NCBI GenBank assembly: GCA_009379845.1
Contig: WHSZ01000028.1
Location: 1 to 64,000 of the forward strand
Direction: 5' to 3'
DNA: 64,000 nt
Source of the DNA: Pseudonocardiaceae bacterium
Lineage (GTDB): Bacteria > Actinomycetota > Actinomycetes > Mycobacteriales > Pseudonocardiaceae
In this document: positions 45,663 through 55,931 of the stretch, piece by piece
Position numbering within the stretch: position 1 is the stretch's first letter
Layout of the letters: each line of letters starts with the position of its first letter
Program-made: the position numbers and the translations under genes
The notes under the pieces: model-generated
Told to the model about the DNA's origin: nothing
The model's input: only the letters and a program-made list of their open reading frames with translations
The model's database searches: none

Positions 45663-48600
45663 GTGGCTCCAGCCGCCCTGTCCGGTTTGCTGTCCGCCGT
45701 CCTGCCGACGCCCGGCTGCCGCGCCGTCGTCGACGCGGCAGGTGCCCCGCTGCTGGATATCGAGGGACCCGCGGCCAGCCGTGCGCTGGTGACCGCGGCT
45801 CTCGCCGACGAAGCGGGCGCGAAGCGGTCCGTGCTTGCCGTCACCGCGACCGGAAGGGAAGCCGACGAGCTGGCCGGCTCGCTCGGCGAACTGCTCGGCA
45901 CCGGTACCGCCGCGGTGTTCCCGTCCTGGGAAACGCTGCCGCACGAACTGCTTTCGCCCCGCGCGGACACCGTCGGCCGGCGGCTCGACGTGCTGCATCG
46001 GCTGAACCAGCCCGGCCAGGACGGGCTGCGCGTGGTGGTGACCACGGTGCGCAGCCTGATCCAGCCGATGGCACCCGGGCTGGGGCAACTCGCTCCGCTG
46101 CGACTGGCCGCCGGCCAGGAACACGACTTCGAGGGCGCCATCGAACGCCTTGCCGATCTCGCCTACGCGCGCGTGGACATGGTGGAGAAGCGCGGTGAAT
46201 TCGCGGTGCGCGGCGGCATCATCGATGTCTTCCCGCCGACCTGCGAACACCCTCTGCGGGTGGAGTTCTGGGGTGACGAGGTCAGCGAGATCCGCTCGTT
46301 CGCGGTGGCCGACCAGCGCTCGCTGCCCGGCGAGATCGGCGAGTTCACCGCGCCGGCTTGCCGGGAGCTGCTACTCACCGGCGCCGTCAAAGCGCGCGCG
46401 GCCGAGCTGGCCACCGAGCACGCGGCGCACACCCAGCTCGCCGAGATGCTGACCAAGCTATCCGGCGGGATCCCTTGCGAGGGAATGGAAGCGCTGATTC
46501 CGGCGCTCTGCGAGGGCGAGATGCAGCTGCTCACCGACGTGATGCCGGAAGGCACCCACGTGCTGCTCGCCGACCCGGAGAAGATCCGCGCGAGGGCGAC
46601 CGATCTGGTGCGCACCGGCGAGGAGTTCCTGGAGGCGTCCTGGCTGGCGGCCGGCGGCGGTGGCCAGGCGCCGATCGACCTCGGCGCGTCCGCGTACCGC
46701 TCACTTTCCTTCGTGACAACGCATGCCCGTGATTCCGGATGTCCATGGTGGACACTGAGCCAGTTCACGACGGACAGCGAGGACGCCGTGCGGCTAGACC
46801 TGCAGGCGGTCGCCGGATACCGCGGCGAGGTGGAGCGCGCGTTCGCCGATCTGCGGGCGCACACCGCGAACGATGGCGCGGCGGTGCTGGTGGTACCGGG
46901 CTCCGGCACCGCACAGCGGGCCGCCGAGCAACTGAACGAGGCCGAGGTCCCCACCCGGCTCGCGGACGGTCTGCCCGAGCCACCGGACGCCGGCGTGGTC
47001 ACCGTGGTGCGCGGCGCGCTGGAGGACGGTTTCCTCGCCCCCGAGGCCGGCCTCGTGGTGCTCACCGAAACCGACCTCACGGGTGGCCGGCACGGCACGT
47101 CAACCCGTGACATGGCAACGAAAATGCCGTCCCGCCGGCGCAACGCCGTGGACCCGGTCGCGCTGCGGGCCGGTGATTTCGTCGTGCACGACCAGCACGG
47201 CATCGGCCGCTACGTGGAGATGGTGCAGCGCACCGTGTCCGGTGCCACCCGGGAGTACCTGGTGCTGGAGTACGCCTCGTCGAAACGTGGCCAACCCGGT
47301 GACCGGTTGTTCGTGCCCACCGACCAACTCGACGAGGTCTCCCGCTACGTCGGCGGTGAGACACCCGCGCTGAACAAGCTGGGCGGTTCGGACTGGAAGA
47401 ACACCAAAGCCAAGGCGCGCAAGGCGGTCAAGGAAATCGCCGCGGAGCTCGTGCAGCTCTACGCCGCGCGCCAGGCGTCCCCCGGCTACGCGTTCGGCGC
47501 GGATTCGCCATGGCAGCGCGAGCTGGAGGACGCCTTCCCGTACGTGGAGACCGGGGACCAGCTCGAGGCGATCGACGAGGTCAAGGCCGACATGCGGCGC
47601 GGCGTGCCGATGGACAGGGTGATCTGCGGCGACGTCGGCTACGGGAAGACGGAAATCGCGGTCCGCGCCGCCTTCAAGGCGGTGCAGGACGGCAAGCAGG
47701 TCGTGCTGCTGGTGCCGACCACGCTGCTCGCCCAGCAGCACCTGAACACCTTCGCCGACCGGATGCACTCGTTCCCGATCAACATCAAGGGGCTGTCCCG
47801 GTTCACCGAGCCGCACGAGGCCGAGCGGACCATCAAGGGTCTCGCGGACGGCGAAGTGGACATCGTGATCGGCACGCACCGGCTGTTGCAGGCCGGGATC
47901 CGGTACAAGGACCTCGGCCTGGTGATCGTGGACGAGGAGCAGCGGTTCGGCGTTGAGCACAAGGAACACATCAAGTCGATGCGCACCCACGTGGACGTGC
48001 TCACCATGTCGGCGACGCCGATCCCGCGCACCCTCGAGATGTCCATGGCCGGCATCCGGGAGATGTCCACGATCCTGACCCCGCCAGAGGACCGGCACCC
48101 GATCCTCACCTACGTCGGCGCCTACGACAGCAAACAGGTGGGCGCCGCGATCCGCCGTGAACTGCTTCGCGACGGGCAGGTCTTCTACGTGCACAACCGC
48201 GTGAAGAGCATCGAGAAGGCCGCGCGCGAGCTGCGTGAGCTGGTACCCGAGGCGCGCATCGTCACGGCGCACGGGCAGCTGCCAGAGGCTCGCCTCGAGA
48301 AGATCATCCAGGGGTTCTGGGAGCGCGAGTTCGACGTGCTGGTGTGCACCACGATCGTGGAGACCGGGCTGGACATCTCCAACGCCAACACATTGATCGT
48401 GGAGCGCGGCGACATGCTCGGTCTCGCCCAGCTGCACCAGCTGCGCGGCAGGGTCGGGCGTGGCAGGGAGCGCGGCTACGCGTACTTCCTTTACCCGCCG
48501 GAGCAGCCGCTCACCGAGACGGCGCACGACCGGCTGGCCACCATCGCGCAGAACACCGAACTCGGCGCCGGCATGGCCGTGGCGATGAAGGACCTGGAGA

Positions 48601-49232
48601 TCCGCGGTGCGGGCAACATCCTCGGGGCCGAGCAGTCCGGGCACATCGCGGGTGTCGGTTTCGACCTCTACGTCCGGCTGGTCGGTGAGGCGGTGGAGTC
48701 CTACCGCGCGGCGCTGTCCGGAGAGGGCGGCGAGGTGGACGAGACTCCCACCGAGGTGCGGGTGGACCTGCCGGTGGACGCGCACATCCCGCACGACTAC
48801 GTGCCCGGTGAGCGGTTGCGGCTCGAGGCGTACCGCAAGATCGCCGAGGCGCCGGACGGTGCGGCGCTGGACGCGGTGCGTGCCGAGCTCACCGACCGCT
48901 ACGGTGCGCCGCCCGCGCCGGTGGACCGGTTGCTCGCAGTCGCGGCGTTCCGGCAACTGTGCAGGGCCGAGGGCGTAACCGAGGTGTCCAAACAGGGCAA
49001 CACGATCCGGTTCACCCCGATGCGGCTCGGCGACTCGCAGCTGGTGCGGCTGAAGCGGCTGTACCCGAAGGCGCTGTACAAGTCGGTGACGAACACCGTG
49101 GCCGTGCCGCAGCCGACTGAGGGCCCCGCGGGCGGGCGGATCGGTGCGCCGCCGCTGCGGGACACGGACTTGCTGGACTGGTGCGCGGGGCTGCTGCGCT
49201 CGATGTCCGCCTCACCCGCCGCGGTGAGCTGA
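45663..49232 (+). CDS. mfd: Transcription-repair coupling factor
   Basis: A 1189-residue Mfd. The N-terminal UvrB-like module (about 1-350) contains [17 protein letters not shown] [13 protein letters not shown]. The RNA-polymerase-interacting CarD-like domain contains [20 protein letters not shown]. The translocase motor has [11 protein letters not shown] (about 656-666), VDEEQRFG (757-760) and [18 protein letters not shown], and a C-terminal TRCF domain follows. It removes stalled RNA polymerase and recruits UvrA. GAGGGGA precedes the GTG. It is followed by the SurA-like gene and mazG. Confidence 0.97.
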   Translation: MAPAALSGLLSAVLPTPGCRAVVDAAGAPLLDIEGPAASRALVTAALADEAGAKRSVLAVTATGREADELAGSLGELLGTGTAAVFPSWETLPHELLSPRADTVGRRLDVLHRLNQPGQDGLRVVVTTVRSLIQPMAPGLGQLAPLRLAAGQEHDFEGAIERLADLAYARVDMVEKRGEFAVRGGIIDVFPPTCEHPLRVEFWGDEVSEIRSFAVADQRSLPGEIGEFTAPACRELLLTGAVKARAAELATEHAAHTQLAEMLTKLSGGIPCEGMEALIPALCEGEMQLLTDVMPEGTHVLLADPEKIRARATDLVRTGEEFLEASWLAAGGGGQAPIDLGASAYRSLSFVTTHARDSGCPWWTLSQFTTDSEDAVRLDLQAVAGYRGEVERAFADLRAHTANDGAAVLVVPGSGTAQRAAEQLNEAEVPTRLADGLPEPPDAGVVTVVRGALEDGFLAPEAGLVVLTETDLTGGRHGTSTRDMATKMPSRRRNAVDPVALRAGDFVVHDQHGIGRYVEMVQRTVSGATREYLVLEYASSKRGQPGDRLFVPTDQLDEVSRYVGGETPALNKLGGSDWKNTKAKARKAVKEIAAELVQLYAARQASPGYAFGADSPWQRELEDAFPYVETGDQLEAIDEVKADMRRGVPMDRVICGDVGYGKTEIAVRAAFKAVQDGKQVVLLVPTTLLAQQHLNTFADRMHSFPINIKGLSRFTEPHEAERTIKGLADGEVDIVIGTHRLLQAGIRYKDLGLVIVDEEQRFGVEHKEHIKSMRTHVDVLTMSATPIPRTLEMSMAGIREMSTILTPPEDRHPILTYVGAYDSKQVGAAIRRELLRDGQVFYVHNRVKSIEKAARELRELVPEARIVTAHGQLPEARLEKIIQGFWEREFDVLVCTTIVETGLDISNANTLIVERGDMLGLAQLHQLRGRVGRGRERGYAYFLYPPEQPLTETAHDRLATIAQNTELGAGMAVAMKDLEIRGAGNILGAEQSGHIAGVGFDLYVRLVGEAVESYRAALSGEGGEVDETPTEVRVDLPVDAHIPHDYVPGERLRLEAYRKIAEAPDGAALDAVRAELTDRYGAPPAPVDRLLAVAAFRQLCRAEGVTEVSKQGNTIRFTPMRLGDSQLVRLKRLYPKALYKSVTNTVAVPQPTEGPAGGRIGAPPLRDTDLLDWCAGLLRSMSASPAAVS

Positions 49233-49274
49233 GCCGCCCCGCACCAGACCCTCGCCGCCCGGGCCGGGGTGGCG

Positions 49275-49298
49275 CCGCAATATGGATACATATTGGGG
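49275..49298. promoter_or_regulatory. Second ATATG-GATR-CATAT palindrome
   Basis: CCGCAATATG-GATA-CATATTGGGG is the near-copy of the element at 22369. CAATATG/CATATTG pair perfectly; the outer bases differ. It ends 32 nt before the lipoprotein start. Confidence 0.6.
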
Positions 49299-49330
49299 GC
49301 GAGGGACACGCCTATGAGAAGGTACGGACC

Positions 49331-50320
49331 GTGAGGACTGCCATTCGCCGACCCGCACGTGCGCGGGCGCTGCTTGTTGTGCTGACCGCGCTTGGCCTTG
49401 CGCTGACCGCCTGCGGGTCCGGTCCCAGCCAGGCGAACTCGGCCGCGATCGTGGGCGAGGAGTCCGTGCCGCTCGGTGATGTGCAGCACGAGATCCAGTG
49501 GATGATCGACAACGTGCCGCAGGCGAAACAGGCCAAGCAGCAGCGCAAGCTGGACAACTTCGCGCGGCAGGCCGTTTCGGCTCGCGTCATGCACGAGCTG
49601 ATTTCGGTTGCGGCGCAACGGGAGAAGCTGCGGGTGAACGACTCGCGGGTCAGCGACCTGATCAACTCCTCCGGTGGCGTGCAGCAGGCGTCCAAGGCGG
49701 TCGGCGTGGCACCCGAGCGGTTGCGCCAGGTGGCGAGGGACCAGCTGCTGATAGAGGAACTCGGCCGTAGCTACCTGGATCGTCTCGAGGTGAGCTTCTC
49801 AGGGACGGTGATCGCGGACGAGCGGCCCGGCTCAACGGCCAAGGATCAGGCGATGGCGCTCGGTAGGAAGATCGCCGGTGACCCGGACCGCGCCGATCAG
49901 CTGATCAGACAGGCGAGTGGGCAGCAACAGCAGAGCACCAACCAGCGGATGACACTGGCCCAGAGCCTGAGCGCGGGCGGCGACGGGCAGCTGGCCTCCA
50001 GCGCGCTGTTCGGAACGCCGGCCAACACCGTTGTGGTGTTCCAGCCGAGCCAGCAGCAGGCCGCGTGGCTGGTCGCGCTGGTTGAGGAGCGCGATACGCG
50101 GGCAAATGCCTCGGCTTCCGGGGCCGGGCAGCAGGCTAGCTCGCAGGTGCTGTACCAGATCGGCGTGCGGATGCTCGCGCCGCTCGCGAACGAGCTCGGA
50201 GTGCGGATCAACCCGCGGTACGGCGTCTGGGATCAGGTAGCGATGACGATTTCGCCGAACGAGGATCAGCTGGCTGGTTACGAGTTGCCGGTTCGCGACC
50301 AACCCACCGCGAAACCGTGA
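49331..50320 (+). CDS. SurA-N-like lipoprotein
   Basis: A 329-residue exported protein with lipobox LALTAC after a basic N-terminus. The mature part begins with a SurA N-terminal-like chaperone segment (VGEESVPLGDVQHEIQWMI, and then a helical region). No parvulin prolyl-isomerase domain is recognisable. The second half is Gln/Ala-rich with LAPLANELGVRINPRYGVWD, a motif often seen in SurA-like proteins of actinomycetes. GTG 49331 follows AAGG. It overlaps mazG by 4 nt (GTGA), so it is in one operon with mfd-mazG. It probably assists folding outside the membrane. Confidence 0.82.
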   Translation: MRTAIRRPARARALLVVLTALGLALTACGSGPSQANSAAIVGEESVPLGDVQHEIQWMIDNVPQAKQAKQQRKLDNFARQAVSARVMHELISVAAQREKLRVNDSRVSDLINSSGGVQQASKAVGVAPERLRQVARDQLLIEELGRSYLDRLEVSFSGTVIADERPGSTAKDQAMALGRKIAGDPDRADQLIRQASGQQQQSTNQRMTLAQSLSAGGDGQLASSALFGTPANTVVVFQPSQQQAAWLVALVEERDTRANASASGAGQQASSQVLYQIGVRMLAPLANELGVRINPRYGVWDQVAMTISPNEDQLAGYELPVRDQPTAKP

Positions 50321-51306
50321 CTCCGTGGCGTGCGGCCGAGGGCTGCGCTGTCGTGTTGATCGACGAGCGGCTCGGGCCTGCGCTCGCCGCGGAAGCCGTT
50401 CCGCTGTTGCGCTCGGCCTACACGGTTTACGCGAGCGCGGGGCTGGGTGAGCAGGCGAAGAAGTCGTTGGGTGCCCACGACGAGCCGGGGCTGGCCGAGT
50501 TGCTGGGGCATGCGGCGCGCTCGCCGGTGGTGTTGATCGCGTCGCGGGCCGACGATGCGGCCGCGACGGCGTTGCGGGACGCCGGTGCCCACTTGGTCCC
50601 CGCGCCCAGGCTGGCGGGAGGCGGGCTGCTGGACGCCGTGGCGGTGATGGACCGGCTGCGCTCACCGGGCGGGTGCCCGTGGGATGCGGAGCAGACGCAC
50701 AATTCGTTGCGGCAGTACCTTGTGGAGGAGACCTACGAGCTGCTGGACGCGATCGAGCAGGATGATCGCGGTGCGCTGCGCGAGGAACTCGGCGATGTGT
50801 TGCTGCAGGTGTTGTTCCACGCGCGGGTGGCTGCGGAGGACGCGTCCGACCCGTTCACCATCGACGATGTTGCGGAGGCGTTGGTTGCCAAGTTGGTCGG
50901 CCGGCACCCGCACGTGTTCTCCGGCGGGGATCCCGCGGTTCGGGACGCGCATTCGCAGCAGGTTCGCTGGGAGGAGCTGAAGCAAAGCGAGAAGCGCCGA
51001 GAGTCCATTGTGGATGGCGTGGCGCTCGGGCAGCCGGCGATCGCGCTTGCTGCGAAGCTGGGTAGCAGGACAGGGCGCGCCGGGCTTCCGCTCGACCTGT
51101 TGCCAGGTGGCGCCGACGCGGCCGAGGAGCTGTTCAGGGTGGCGGTGCGGGCCAAGCGTGGTGGCGCCGAACCCGAAGGCGAACTCCGTGCCGTTGCCCG
51201 GCGTTTTGTCGACGATGTGCGTGCGGCGGAGCGAGCCGCCCGCGCGGACGGCCTCAATCCGGAAACCCTGGAAGCGGAAGGCTGGCGGTGCTACTGGCCG
51301 CGGTGA
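50317..51306 (+). CDS. mazG: Nucleoside triphosphate pyrophosphohydrolase MazG
   Basis: A 329-residue protein. An N-terminal extension of about 100 residues precedes the MazG catalytic domain: MDRLRSPGGCPWDAEQTHNSLRQYLVEETYELLDAI, with the metal-binding EExxE/ExxD helices (EELGDVLLQVLFHA). A partial second MazG-like segment follows (LPGGADAAEELFRVAVRAKR). It hydrolyses aberrant NTPs. The start overlaps the stop of the SurA-like gene. It is the last gene of the conserved block. Confidence 0.93.
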   Translation: MTPWRAAEGCAVVLIDERLGPALAAEAVPLLRSAYTVYASAGLGEQAKKSLGAHDEPGLAELLGHAARSPVVLIASRADDAAATALRDAGAHLVPAPRLAGGGLLDAVAVMDRLRSPGGCPWDAEQTHNSLRQYLVEETYELLDAIEQDDRGALREELGDVLLQVLFHARVAAEDASDPFTIDDVAEALVAKLVGRHPHVFSGGDPAVRDAHSQQVRWEELKQSEKRRESIVDGVALGQPAIALAAKLGSRTGRAGLPLDLLPGGADAAEELFRVAVRAKRGGAEPEGELRAVARRFVDDVRAAERAARADGLNPETLEAEGWRCYWPR

Positions 51307-51437
51307 GAGTCGTCGATTGGGTGCTGCGGATTGTGTGGTGCCGCTTCTCACCCCTCAGTCACAGGGCGCTTCGCGTCGTTGACGCGACCCTGCGGGCCGC
51401 CCTTGACCGGCGAGCCTCGGCGGCCCCATTCGGGCAG

Positions 51438-51473
51438 GAATTGTCGGGCAGGCTCGGCCTGCCCGATCAATTC
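51438..51473. terminator. Long hairpin downstream of mazG
   Basis: GAATTG-TCGGGCAGGC and GCCTGCCCGA-T-CAATTC fold across the 3-nt loop TCG, a 16-bp stem with one bulge. It lies 131 nt after mazG in a 279-bp gap with no other feature. It is probably the operon terminator. Confidence 0.6.
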
Positions 51474-51585
51474 CCGCAGCACCCCACGCCAGCGTCCCTT
51501 TCAGGGACCACGGTTTCATTCTTTCGCCAGCCACCCACACGGGTATGATTCGGGAAATCAGTAGTCGATAACATATTCGATTACT

Positions 51586-52845
51586 ATGATTAGGATCATG
51601 GCAACTGGGGTGTTAGCGCCGGAGGACGATCCGGCGACATTCTTCTCCCTCGACGGTGGCGAGATCGCCGCCATGTCCGAGTATGACGCGCTGACGGTGG
51701 TGCTCATCGCGGAGCGGATGATCGCGCGAGCACGGGCTATCAAGGCCCACGGGCTGGCACGATTCAATGAATTCAGCGATGACGAATGGTCCACTATCCA
51801 CGAACTCGCACTGGCCACCGCCAGTTCCAGCCGGCGGGCGGAAAACGAACTGGATTTAGCCGAACAACTGGCCGCCCGGCTACCCGCTACCTTGGCCGCC
51901 ATGCGGCGCGGCGAACTGGATGCCTACAAGGCCGGCAAGATCGCCGACGCCACCGAAGAATTGTCCCTCGAGCAGGCCAGGTGGGTGGACGGGCAGATCG
52001 CGGCAACGCTAGCGGGCAAAGACCCCACGTCCATTCAGCGCAAGGCTCGTCGGCTCGCGCTCAAGGCCGAGCCCGCCATTGTCCAGAAGCGCGCACAAAC
52101 CAAGCGCGCCAAACGCCGGCTGGAAAAGTGGAACGACCAAGACGGGATGGCGCACCTGGAAGCTCACCTCCCCGCGGAAACTGTCTCCGCGATCTACGGG
52201 CGCATCGACGCCATCGCCCAGCAGGTCAACAGCGCCGATGACCCTTGCCCCATGGACGCGGTCCGCGCCGACGTATTCACCGATTTACTGCTCGGCAAAC
52301 TCGCCGGCGCCGCACCCCAGGTACAGGTGCACGTCACCGTGCCGATCACCGCACTCCTCGGGACGGACGATCAGATCGCCGAACTCGCCGGTTACGGGCC
52401 CATCCCCGCCGGCATTGCCCGCGAGATCGCGGCTAATCCACACAGCACCTGGCGCCGTCTACTCACCGACCCACTCACCGGACAATTGCTGGAAGTGGGC
52501 CGCAGGCGCTACCGGCCGCCGGCCGCGCTCGCCGACTACGTCCGTGCCCGCGACCAAGAATGCGTCCTACCCGGCTGCCACCGCCCAGCTCACGCCTGCG
52601 ACCTCGACCACCGACAACCCTGGCGCCACGGCGGCGCCACCACCGAGGGCAACCTCGACGACCTCTGCCGACGCCACCATCACCTGAAAGACACACCAGG
52701 CTGGACATTCGAACGCGCACCAGGCGGCACACTCCGGATCACCACGCCCCTCGGCCGGGTCTACACCAGCATGCCCGAACCCATCGCCGAACCAGAATCC
52801 GAACGACCGTCTACACCGGACACATCGTTGGGGCGGGGCCTCTAG
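51586..52845 (+). CDS. DUF222/HNH endonuclease-domain protein (13E12 family)
   Basis: A 419-residue protein. The DUF222 domain (about 40-300) has EFSDDEW, LDLAEQLAARLPATLAAM and DAVRADVFTDLL. The C-terminal HNH domain has CVLPGCHRPAHACDLDHRQPW, GGATTEGNLDDLCRRHHHLK, with zinc-binding Cys/His and the HNH catalytic residues. Such genes are repeated, mobile-looking members in actinobacterial genomes (the 13E12 family of M. tuberculosis). The upstream region is AT-rich, unlike its neighbours. It inserts after the conserved mfd-mazG operon and suggests a transferred cargo gene. Confidence 0.9.
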   Translation: MIRIMATGVLAPEDDPATFFSLDGGEIAAMSEYDALTVVLIAERMIARARAIKAHGLARFNEFSDDEWSTIHELALATASSSRRAENELDLAEQLAARLPATLAAMRRGELDAYKAGKIADATEELSLEQARWVDGQIAATLAGKDPTSIQRKARRLALKAEPAIVQKRAQTKRAKRRLEKWNDQDGMAHLEAHLPAETVSAIYGRIDAIAQQVNSADDPCPMDAVRADVFTDLLLGKLAGAAPQVQVHVTVPITALLGTDDQIAELAGYGPIPAGIAREIAANPHSTWRRLLTDPLTGQLLEVGRRRYRPPAALADYVRARDQECVLPGCHRPAHACDLDHRQPWRHGGATTEGNLDDLCRRHHHLKDTPGWTFERAPGGTLRITTPLGRVYTSMPEPIAEPESERPSTPDTSLGRGL

Positions 52846-52874
52846 TGTCATTTCCGCCGCACCGCGGTGCCGGA

Positions 52875-53621
52875 CTACCGCAGCCGGTAGAAGGCGATAG
52901 CGTTGTCCTGCAACGCTTTGCGGGCGAGCCCCTCGTCGAGGGTTTCGCGGATCAGCTCGATGTCGGTGTCGGCGAACGGTCGCGGCGCTCTCGTCGACGG
53001 TAGGTCGGTGCCGAACAGCAGTGCGTCCGGGTTGGCTTCGCTGATCGCGCGCAGCGTCGTCGGTACGTCCAGATCGCCCCGGCCGAAGCCGGTGGCCTTG
53101 ACCCGGGCTCCGTTGCCGACCAGCTTCAGCAACGCTGGCAGCCCTTCGGTGAACAGTCCGAGGTGGTCAATGCTGATGCGGGGCAACCGGCTCAGCCGAT
53201 CCGCCAACTCCGGGAGATCGCGCGCGTCGAGGTAGCACTCCACGTGCCAGCCGGCCACCGTGGACACCCGGTGGCCGAGTTCGATCAGCTCGTCCAGGTC
53301 CTGCCGCCCGCCGCGGTACAGGTTGAACCGCACGGCGCGTACGCCTGCCGTGTCCAGCTCCGCGATGCGCTCGTCGCTCACCTCCGGCGAAAGCTGTGTT
53401 ACGCCAACGAAACCGGAACCGAGCCTGGCCAGCGCGTCGATCAGGTAACTCTGATCGGTCCCCTGGAACGAACCGGAGACAACCGCGCCGCGGGCGATGT
53501 GCAGCCCCTCGGTACGAGCGCGATAGTCGTCCACTGTGAACGGTTCCGGGCGGTAACCCTGGTTCTCCACCAACGGAAACCGCGGATCGATGATGTGCAG
53601 GTGCGCGTCGAACACCGTCAT
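52875..53621 (-). CDS. Amidohydrolase-2 family TIM-barrel hydrolase
   Basis: A 248-residue metal-dependent hydrolase/decarboxylase. It has FDAHLHIIDPRFPLV at the start, RAVRFNLYRGG, ISIDHLGLF and LLFGTDLPSTRAPR near the end, the pattern of the predicted 2-pyrone-4,6-dicarboxylate lactonase/amidohydrolase group. It overlaps the ABM-like gene by 4 nt and is translated after it, so they form a two-gene operon. The substrate is unknown, perhaps a lactone or aromatic-ring product. Confidence 0.87.
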   Translation of the reverse strand: MTVFDAHLHIIDPRFPLVENQGYRPEPFTVDDYRARTEGLHIARGAVVSGSFQGTDQSYLIDALARLGSGFVGVTQLSPEVSDERIAELDTAGVRAVRFNLYRGGRQDLDELIELGHRVSTVAGWHVECYLDARDLPELADRLSRLPRISIDHLGLFTEGLPALLKLVGNGARVKATGFGRGDLDVPTTLRAISEANPDALLFGTDLPSTRAPRPFADTDIELIRETLDEGLARKALQDNAIAFYRLR

Positions 53622-53923
53622 GCGTCGACCACCACCTCGTGGTGGGTGACCGTGGCGTCGTAGTCGAGCAGCGCGGCGCGCGCGGCCGGCTCGACCACGG
53701 CGGCCTCCGCGTCATCCCCGGCGAAGCCGCGCACCGCGTCCAGCGATTCCCACCTGGTCACCACCTGGAGTTCGACCTGTTCGGGGTGATCAAGCCGGAG
53801 CAGCCACGCACCGAGAAAGCCCGCGGTCTCGCCGAGCACCGGCACCACCGATTCGGTGAAGTGCTCGCGGTAGCGCCGCGCGCCGTCCCGATCCGCCCTC
53901 GCCCGCCAGATTCGCACGATCAT
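53618..53923 (-). CDS. ABM-like (antibiotic biosynthesis monooxygenase fold) small protein
   Basis: A 101-residue protein with a dimeric alpha/beta-barrel pattern: IVRIWRARADRDGARRYREHF, FLGAWLLRLDHPEQVELQVVTRWESLDAVRGF. It may be an oxygenase, isomerase or quinol-related enzyme. GGGAGG precedes the ATG. Its partner is the amidohydrolase just downstream. Divergent from the VOC gene; the 228-bp gap holds AT-rich sequence with the direct pair GGTCA-N6-GGTCA (54072-54087). Confidence 0.8.
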   Translation of the reverse strand: MIVRIWRARADRDGARRYREHFTESVVPVLGETAGFLGAWLLRLDHPEQVELQVVTRWESLDAVRGFAGDDAEAAVVEPAARAALLDYDATVTHHEVVVDA

Positions 53924-54151
53924 CGTTGCCTCCCGCCACCATCCTGCTGATCACCCTGGCATGGCCGGAGCGCGAACCGGAAGTGGTACCTCAGCCGGAC
54001 TCGGCGTGGCCGTGCTCACGGTCCCGCCCCTGGGCTGCCGTCGAGTGCCCGCGGCACGAAGGACGACAAAAGGTCAATGTAGGTCATGAGTTGGCCTATA
54101 TGACGGCTATTGTCGCCGGTACGTTCTCGACCAGGTCCAGGAGGCACCGAC

Positions 54152-54657
54152 ATGACAGCCAAGCCCGTTCCGGACGGCTACACCACCGTGACGCCGTGGA
54201 TCATCTCGCCGGAAACCGCCCAACTCATCGATTACCTGCGGAAGGCGTTCGACGCCGAGGAGATCGACCGCTTCACAGGGGAAGACGGCAGGATCGGGCA
54301 CGCGGAGGTCCGGATTGGGATTCGGTGGTCATGATGTTCGACGCGAAGCCGGACTGGCCGCCGACTCCCGCTTTCCTCCGGCTCTACGTCGACGACGCCG
54401 ACGCCTGCCACCGGCAGGCCGTCGCGGCCGGCGGTACCTCGGTCACCGAGGTCACCCACCTCTTCTTCGGCGATCGTGTTGGACGGGTGCGCGACCCCTT
54501 CGGCAACCTCTGGTGGATCCAGACCAGGGTGGAGGACGTGACGATGGAGGAAATGCAACGGCGCCTCGCCGATCCGACGTTCACCGAGGCGATGGAGTAC
54601 GTCACGGGCGCCGAATTCTTCCCGGGGCGACCGCCAACCTCTAACTTAGAACACTAG
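54152..54657 (+). pseudogene. VOC-family (glyoxalase/PhnB-like) protein, frameshifted
   Basis: The ATG has AGGAGG 7 nt upstream. The first part (frame of 54152) encodes DGYTTVTPWIISPETAQLID and ends IGHAEVRIG. The second part (other frame, from about 54320) continues DSVVMMFDAKPDWPPTPAFL, VGRVRDPFGNLWWIQT. Adding one G to the GGG run at 54317-54319 would restore a 168-residue protein with IGHAEVRIGDSVVMMF. Loss of one base in a G-run could be a real mutation or a sequencing error. Its stop overlaps the stop of the convergent aminotransferase. Confidence 0.8.
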
Positions 54658-55850
54658 GCAGCCGCCACGGCCTCCAGCAGCCTGTCCACATCGGACTCAT
54701 TGGTGTACGGTGCGATTCCCGCACGAATCGCGCCGGAGTCGCCGAGTCCCAGCCACCGGGAGCACTCGATCGCGTAGAACGTGCCGGCCGGTGCGTTCAC
54801 GCCCCGTTCGGCCAGCCGCTGGTAGGCCAGCGCGGGTGCCAGGTCGCGGACCGAGAACAGCGATGTCGGGGTGCGGTGCCGGTCCGGCGATCCGTGTGAG
54901 GCCACCCCAGGGATCTCCGCCAACCCGGCCTCCATCCGCCCGTGCAGCGTGTTCTCGTGTTTCTCCAGTGCGCGCATCGAGGTGACCAGCCGGTCGCGGC
55001 GAGACCCGCTGCCCGGCGCCAGCTCGCTGAGAAAGTTCACCGCCGCTGTCGTTCCGGCGAGAAGTTCGTACGGCAGGGTGCCGAGCTCGAACCGCTCCGG
55101 CACGGCGTTCGTGGAGGACAGCAACTTGTCCGGGTGCAACGTTTCCAGCAGCTGAGGGTCGGCCGCGAGCACGCCGAGGTGCGGGCCGAGGAACTTGTAA
55201 GGCGAGCAAGCGTAGAAGTCCGCGCCGAGCGCCCCGACGTCCACCGGAGTGTGCGGCGTCAGGTGCACGCCGTCGACATACAGCAACGCGCCCGCGGCGT
55301 GTACCCGCTCCGCGATCGCGGGTGTATCCGGCCGGCTGCCGAGCAGGTTGGACGCCCCGGTCACCGCCACCAACCGGGTGCGTTCGGACAGTAGCCGCGT
55401 GACGTCGTGCACGCCGAGCTCGCCGGTCGCCGGGTCGAACTCCGCCCACCGCACGGTGGCACCGGCCGCCTCGGCCGCCTGCACCCACGGCCGGATGTTC
55501 GCGTCGTGATCGAGGTGCGTAACGACGATCTCGTCGCCTGGCCGCCAGTCCTTGGCCATCGCCCGCGACATGTCGTAGGTCAGCTGCGTCATGGAGCGGC
55601 CGAACACGATGCCCGAGCCGCTGAGCCCGAGCAGATCAGCTGCCGCGTCCCTCGCCGCGGTGACGATGCCGTCCGCCCTGCGTTCCGCCGCGCTGACGGT
55701 CCCGCGATTGGCGATCGCCGCGCGAAGCGTGCTCGCCACCGCCTCGGCGACCGGAGCCGGCGTCTGGGAACCGCCTGGCCCGTCGAAATGCGCGGCGCCC
55801 TCCTCGAGGGCCGGGAAGTTCGCCCGTACCGCGGCCACGTCGTAGGACAC
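54654..55850 (-). CDS. Class V aminotransferase / cysteine-desulfurase-like PLP enzyme
   Basis: A 398-residue PLP enzyme of fold type I. It has FDGPGGSQTP near the start, TYDMSRAMAKDW, VTHLDHDANIRPW, VDGVHLTPHTPVDV (PLP-binding Asp/His) and the lysine loop ACSPYKFLGPHLG. It resembles the SufS/CsdA-like and selenocysteine-lyase-like subgroup. No Fe-S assembly genes are nearby, so sulfur transfer is uncertain. GTG 55850 follows GAAGGGG. It is divergent from the tricorn homologue. Confidence 0.88.
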   Translation of the reverse strand: MSYDVAAVRANFPALEEGAAHFDGPGGSQTPAPVAEAVASTLRAAIANRGTVSAAERRADGIVTAARDAAADLLGLSGSGIVFGRSMTQLTYDMSRAMAKDWRPGDEIVVTHLDHDANIRPWVQAAEAAGATVRWAEFDPATGELGVHDVTRLLSERTRLVAVTGASNLLGSRPDTPAIAERVHAAGALLYVDGVHLTPHTPVDVGALGADFYACSPYKFLGPHLGVLAADPQLLETLHPDKLLSSTNAVPERFELGTLPYELLAGTTAAVNFLSELAPGSGSRRDRLVTSMRALEKHENTLHGRMEAGLAEIPGVASHGSPDRHRTPTSLFSVRDLAPALAYQRLAERGVNAPAGTFYAIECSRWLGLGDSGAIRAGIAPYTNESDVDRLLEAVAAA

Positions 55851-55918
55851 CAGATCGCCCCTTCGATGTTGTGAGCTCCCGAACACCGGGCCCGCTGCGA
55901 CATGATCGCTGATGGGGC

Positions 55919-55924
55919 TAACGT
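55919..55924 (+). promoter_or_regulatory. -10 box of the tricorn gene
   Basis: TAACGT lies 7 nt before the GTG at 55932, which supports the shorter start. Confidence 0.35.
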
Positions 55925-55931
55925 GGCGCCA

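Noticed and set aside
47100..48956. A 618-codon minus-strand frame antisense to mfd
   Set aside because: Composition typical of a shadow frame; mfd itself is certain.
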